In this document: positions 5,770-8,037 of the stretch, piece after piece
How positions within the stretch are numbered: position 1 is the stretch's first letter
How the letters are laid out: every line of letters begins with the position of its first letter
NCBI GenBank assembly: GCA_016875255.1
Contig: VGRU01000168.1
Span: 1-8,037, forward strand
Direction of reading: 5' to 3'
Origin: Deltaproteobacteria bacterium
GTDB taxonomy: Bacteria; Desulfobacterota; BSN033; UBA1163
DNA length: 8,037 bases
Notes under the pieces: generated by a model
What the model saw: the letters and a program-made list of their open reading frames with translations, nothing else
What the model was told of the DNA's origin: nothing
The model's database searches: none
Position numbers and translations under genes: made by a program

Positions 5770-6828
5770 TTATTTCGGTCCAACTTCCTTGCTGATCTTG
5801 ACCATTTCATCAAAGAACTTTTTCCCCGGAAGCCCCTTTCCCTCCATTTTGGTTGCCCACGCTTTATACAGGGGGTCAGCGGCTAACCTCCACTTCTCCA
5901 TTTCTGCCGAAGGCAGTTCATAGACCTGAATGCCAGCTTTCTTGTGAGTGTCAATGGACTTTAATGCAAGATCGTCATAGATTGTAGCCCCTTTGATTGC
6001 CACCTTTTTCCCCAACATGTCATCGAGTATTTTTTTGTCCTTGGGTGATAGTTTCTCAAAGGTTTCCTTATTCATCACCGAAATCATGATAGGAACATAG
6101 GCGTTCATAACGGTCGCATGTGAAGTCACCTCATAGAGGCGAAAATGAAGGCTCGCTGACCAGGGAGTAAAGACGCCATCGATGACGCCCCTTTTGAGCA
6201 TCTCATATTGCTCGCCAACCGGTGAGGTAATGGGTGAGGCTCCGAAGGCTGAAGCCAGGTCTTTGGTTGCCGGACCGTGGACCCTGATCTTCATCCCCTT
6301 AAGGTCGGCCATGGTGCGCACCGGCTTCTTCGTAAACAACTGTCCTGGATCTCCGGCCCAGATCCAACACATCTTCGTCTCTCCATATTCCTTTCTGAAT
6401 TCCGGAAACTTATCCCAGAGGCCATAGAGGGTTTCGGTGACGTGTTTGGCGGAACTGAACAGAAACGGAAGCTCCGGTCCTTCGGATAAGGGCATTTTAC
6501 CCGGAGAGTAAGCCGGAAGGGTATAAACGAAATCAGCAATGCCTGTCACTGCGGAATCATAGAGGTCGGCAGGCTTGGCTAAGGTTGCGCCGGGGAAGAT
6601 CGTTATCTTGACTCTCCCCTCGGTCGCTTTCTCTAACTCCTTGGCCAAGGGATCGATCACCTCGGCATGCATGGCGTGCGACGTTGGGACGAAGTGACCC
6701 CACTTCAACTCAACAGGCTTGACCGCCTGAGCCAACGCAGTGGAAAGGCCTGACCCAAAAAACAATCCCGTGGCCAAAAGTAAGATGATTGTAAATAAAA
6801 CGGTCTTGGATAGGTTTTTCTTTTCCAT
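5770..6828 (-). CDS. dctP: TRAP transporter periplasmic solute-binding protein DctP
   Basis: 352 residues from ATG 6828, chosen because a strong GGGAGGGAGA (6831-6840) stands just before it and the reading begins with a clean signal peptide: MEKKNLSK, a hydrophobic stretch 10-26, cleavage after ALA at about 33. An in-frame ATG at 6909 would add 27 residues before the signal and is unlikely. The mature part follows the DctP fold: LKWGHFVPTSHAMH (41-54), GRVKITIFPGATLA (71-84), the GMKIRVHGPATKD stretch (178-190) with Arg182, the conserved residue that pairs with the substrate carboxylate, and LKRGVIDGVFTPW (211-223). The protein captures an organic acid in the periplasm and passes it to DctQM. 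It begins 77 nt after porB, which suggests a shared transcript. The substrate is not determined; an oxoacid or related acid is inferred from porB. Confidence 0.95.
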   Translation of the reverse strand: MEKKNLSKTVLFTIILLLATGLFFGSGLSTALAQAVKPVELKWGHFVPTSHAMHAEVIDPLAKELEKATEGRVKITIFPGATLAKPADLYDSAVTGIADFVYTLPAYSPGKMPLSEGPELPFLFSSAKHVTETLYGLWDKFPEFRKEYGETKMCWIWAGDPGQLFTKKPVRTMADLKGMKIRVHGPATKDLASAFGASPITSPVGEQYEMLKRGVIDGVFTPWSASLHFRLYEVTSHATVMNAYVPIMISVMNKETFEKLSPKDKKILDDMLGKKVAIKGATIYDDLALKSIDTHKKAGIQVYELPSAEMEKWRLAADPLYKAWATKMEGKGLPGKKFFDEMVKISKEVGPK

Positions 6829-6905
6829 ATTCTCCCTCCCTGTACGATGTGTATTACTATTGCTTCCTGATGAAGCGAATAGCTGATCCTGGACATGAAA
6901 TCTTC

Positions 6906-7802
6906 TCATCCAAATGGGTCACTCCTTGGACCGGATTGTTCTGCTTTCCACTTCAATTTTTTCCATTCCTCGTCCGCTTCTCTCTGGACTTTTTTGATTT
7001 CATTGTCTTTGATGTGCTGAAACCTCCCCTGTTTCAATAAATATTCCCCAACGGGCAGCCGTCTTGGCTCGTGATTGATGGTAAACCGGACTCCATCCTC
7101 TACCTCATAGAGGGGAAAGATATTGGTCTCAACGGCAAGAATTGATATTTCCGGCGAAAGATCAGGGGCCATCCGCCATCCCGTTGGGCAGGGGCTCAGG
7201 AGATGAATAAACTTCGTTCCGCGGATCCCCTTGGCTTTGATGATCTTCTGTTGAAGATCTTGTGGGAAACCGATGGTGGCAGTCGCTGAGTAGGGATTAT
7301 AATGCGCCGCCATGATCTCCATGATATTTTTCTTCCGCCTGGGGTTTCCTTTCGGTGTCGTCCCTGTCCAGGCGAAACTGGGAGTCGAGGAGCTCACCTG
7401 AATTCCGGTGTTCATATAGCCTTCGTTGTCCAGGCATACATAGATGATATCATCGTTGTTTTTCGTCACCCCTGAAAGAGCGGCCAGCCCGATGTCATAA
7501 GTTCCTCCATCCCCTGCGAAAGCCAGCGCCTGAATATCATCCCTGCCTTGAATTTTCAGGGCATTGGCGATTCCAGCCGCAGTGGGCGCCGCGATCTCAA
7601 AAGCGGAATGGAAGGTCGGCACGCCATAAGCGGTAATCGGATAGAGACCTCCGATCGATCCTTCGCAGGAGGGAACGATGACGGCGATCGTTCGAGGTCC
7701 CATAGCTTGAAGCACAAGCCTCATCCCTACAGCCAGGCCGCAACCCGCACAAGCCGCATGACCAGGCCGAAGGAAATTGGGTTGATGTTCAGAGATTACC
7801 AT
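6906..7802 (-). CDS. porB: 2-oxoacid:ferredoxin oxidoreductase beta subunit (PorB type)
   Basis: 298 residues from ATG 7802, preceded by GGAGAG (7808-7813); an in-frame TTG at 7817 is less likely. PorB binds thiamine pyrophosphate and a 4Fe-4S cluster and takes part in CoA-dependent oxidation of a 2-oxoacid with reduction of ferredoxin in the cytoplasm. Visible marks: CAGCG with Cys18 and Cys21, Cys46 (VPSCEG) and Cys205 (SPCPTGW) as the four cluster ligands; the TPP motif GDGGTYDIGLAALSG (97-111) with DNEGYMNTGIQVSSSTP after it (125-141); and the conserved end VGEYLLKQGRFQHI. Length and motifs are complete, so it looks functional. Pyruvate is the usual substrate of this subfamily, but branched-chain or other oxoacids are possible. 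The alpha, gamma and delta subunits are not in the window; an alpha gene would be expected just upstream, where a repeat element lies. The stop codon region abuts the dctP leader. Confidence 0.93.
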   Translation of the reverse strand: MVISEHQPNFLRPGHAACAGCGLAVGMRLVLQAMGPRTIAVIVPSCEGSIGGLYPITAYGVPTFHSAFEIAAPTAAGIANALKIQGRDDIQALAFAGDGGTYDIGLAALSGVTKNNDDIIYVCLDNEGYMNTGIQVSSSTPSFAWTGTTPKGNPRRKKNIMEIMAAHYNPYSATATIGFPQDLQQKIIKAKGIRGTKFIHLLSPCPTGWRMAPDLSPEISILAVETNIFPLYEVEDGVRFTINHEPRRLPVGEYLLKQGRFQHIKDNEIKKVQREADEEWKKLKWKAEQSGPRSDPFG

Positions 7803-7807
7803 ATTCG

Positions 7808-7813
7808 CTCTCC
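7808..7813 (-). promoter_or_regulatory. Ribosome binding site of porB
   Basis: GGAGAG on the minus strand, 5 nt before ATG 7802. It supports this start over TTG 7817, whose position would place the GGAGAG inside the coding part. Confidence 0.65.
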
Positions 7814-7847
7814 ACAATCCCAGGCATTTTCAAAAACATGGTTGGGG

Positions 7848-8002
7848 AAAATTCGAAATCCGAATATCGAAACCCGAAACAATCACTAAATCTTAAATTC
7901 AAATTTTCGAAAAAAAGTTTTGTATTTTTTGTTTCGGTCATTCGAAATCGTTTCGAATTGGTCCTGCTGGACGCTTCGCCCGGATTTCGTGCTTCGAATT
8001 TT
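7848..8002. repeat. TTCGAA-rich imperfect inverted-repeat element
   Basis: AAAATTCGAA (7848-7857) is exactly inverted at 7993-8002. Inside, CCGAAACAA (7874-7882) is inverted at 7929-7937. Words such as TTCGAAAT, TATCGAAA and TTTCGAAT recur throughout. The block looks like a small non-coding dispersed element of the type frequent in deltaproteobacterial and other anaerobe genomes. It ends about 46 nt before the porB start, so any porB promoter must lie in it or before it. No clear -35/-10 pair is visible. Confidence 0.7.
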
Positions 8003-8010
8003 AAACATTG

Positions 8011-8037
8011 CTATTCCATCATCCAGATCGACTCATC
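8011..8037 (-). CDS. Possible C-terminal end of an upstream gene
   Basis: One minus-strand frame reads DESIWMME and then TAG (8013-8011), entering from the right edge. It could be the last eight codons of the gene before porB, where an oxidoreductase alpha subunit would be expected. Eight codons are too few to identify it. The repeat element beginning at 8002 fits an intergenic boundary here. Confidence 0.25.
   Translation of the reverse strand, partial: DESIWMME

Noticed and set aside
6850..6890. Small hairpin GCTTC-ATCAG-GAAGC between porB and dctP as terminator
   Set aside because: The stem is five base pairs with no T-tract after it. It is too weak to call a terminator.
6829..6909. Longer dctP starting at ATG 6909, overlapping the porB stop
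   Set aside because: The ATGA overlap looks attractive, but it would put 27 polar residues before the signal peptide, and the strong ribosome binding site belongs to ATG 6828.
1..8037. tRNA, rRNA or riboswitch genes
   Set aside because: No cloverleaf, rRNA-like conserved block or known riboswitch core was seen in the non-coding stretches on either strand.

Overview
The window reads like part of a chromosome from an anaerobic deltaproteobacterium (Desulfobacterota, Syntrophobacterales-like). This rests on four things: a PorB-type ferredoxin oxidoreductase subunit next to a TRAP transporter, several DUF4388/PATAN-type proteins, a sigma-54 promoter, and AT-rich dispersed intergenic repeats (TTCGAA-rich and GTTCGGAGT-rich) of a kind common in that group. 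The taxonomic call is inference. All convincing genes lie on the minus strand, so the biological order runs from high to low coordinates.

Right part (8037 to 3667): a few codons at the edge may be the end of an upstream gene. They are followed by a TTCGAA-rich inverted-repeat element (7848-8002). Then come porB (TPP- and 4Fe-4S-binding beta subunit of a 2-oxoacid:ferredoxin oxidoreductase), dctP (periplasmic solute-binding protein), a block of palindromic REP-like elements (5526-5724), dctQ and dctM. dctQ and dctM overlap by 4 nt. Together dctP, dctQ and dctM form a complete tripartite TRAP transporter. Its closeness to porB suggests uptake of an organic acid, possibly a 2-oxoacid or a precursor of one, for ferredoxin-linked oxidation. 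The REP block sits exactly where a binding-protein gene is often expressed more highly than the membrane genes that follow.

Middle (3626 to 2711): a 220-residue secreted protein of unknown function follows dctM by 40 nt. A 253-nt non-coding stretch (2711-2963) comes next. It holds two copies of ATTGACCATTTT, a G-quadruplex motif and a perfect sigma-54 type -24/-12 element placed almost on top of the next start codon.

Left part (2710 to 1): three genes that look like a sensory module. They encode a DUF4388 protein with a winged-helix-like middle part, a membrane Cache-HAMP receptor with no output domain, and (cut by the window edge) a protein with two internal PATAN-like repeats. A GTTCGGAGT-type inverted repeat lies between the last two and removes any normal ribosome binding site for the upstream ATG of the last gene. 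The Cache-HAMP/PATAN combination under its own sigma-54 promoter is the best candidate in this window for an undescribed system. Its function cannot be read from the sequence alone.
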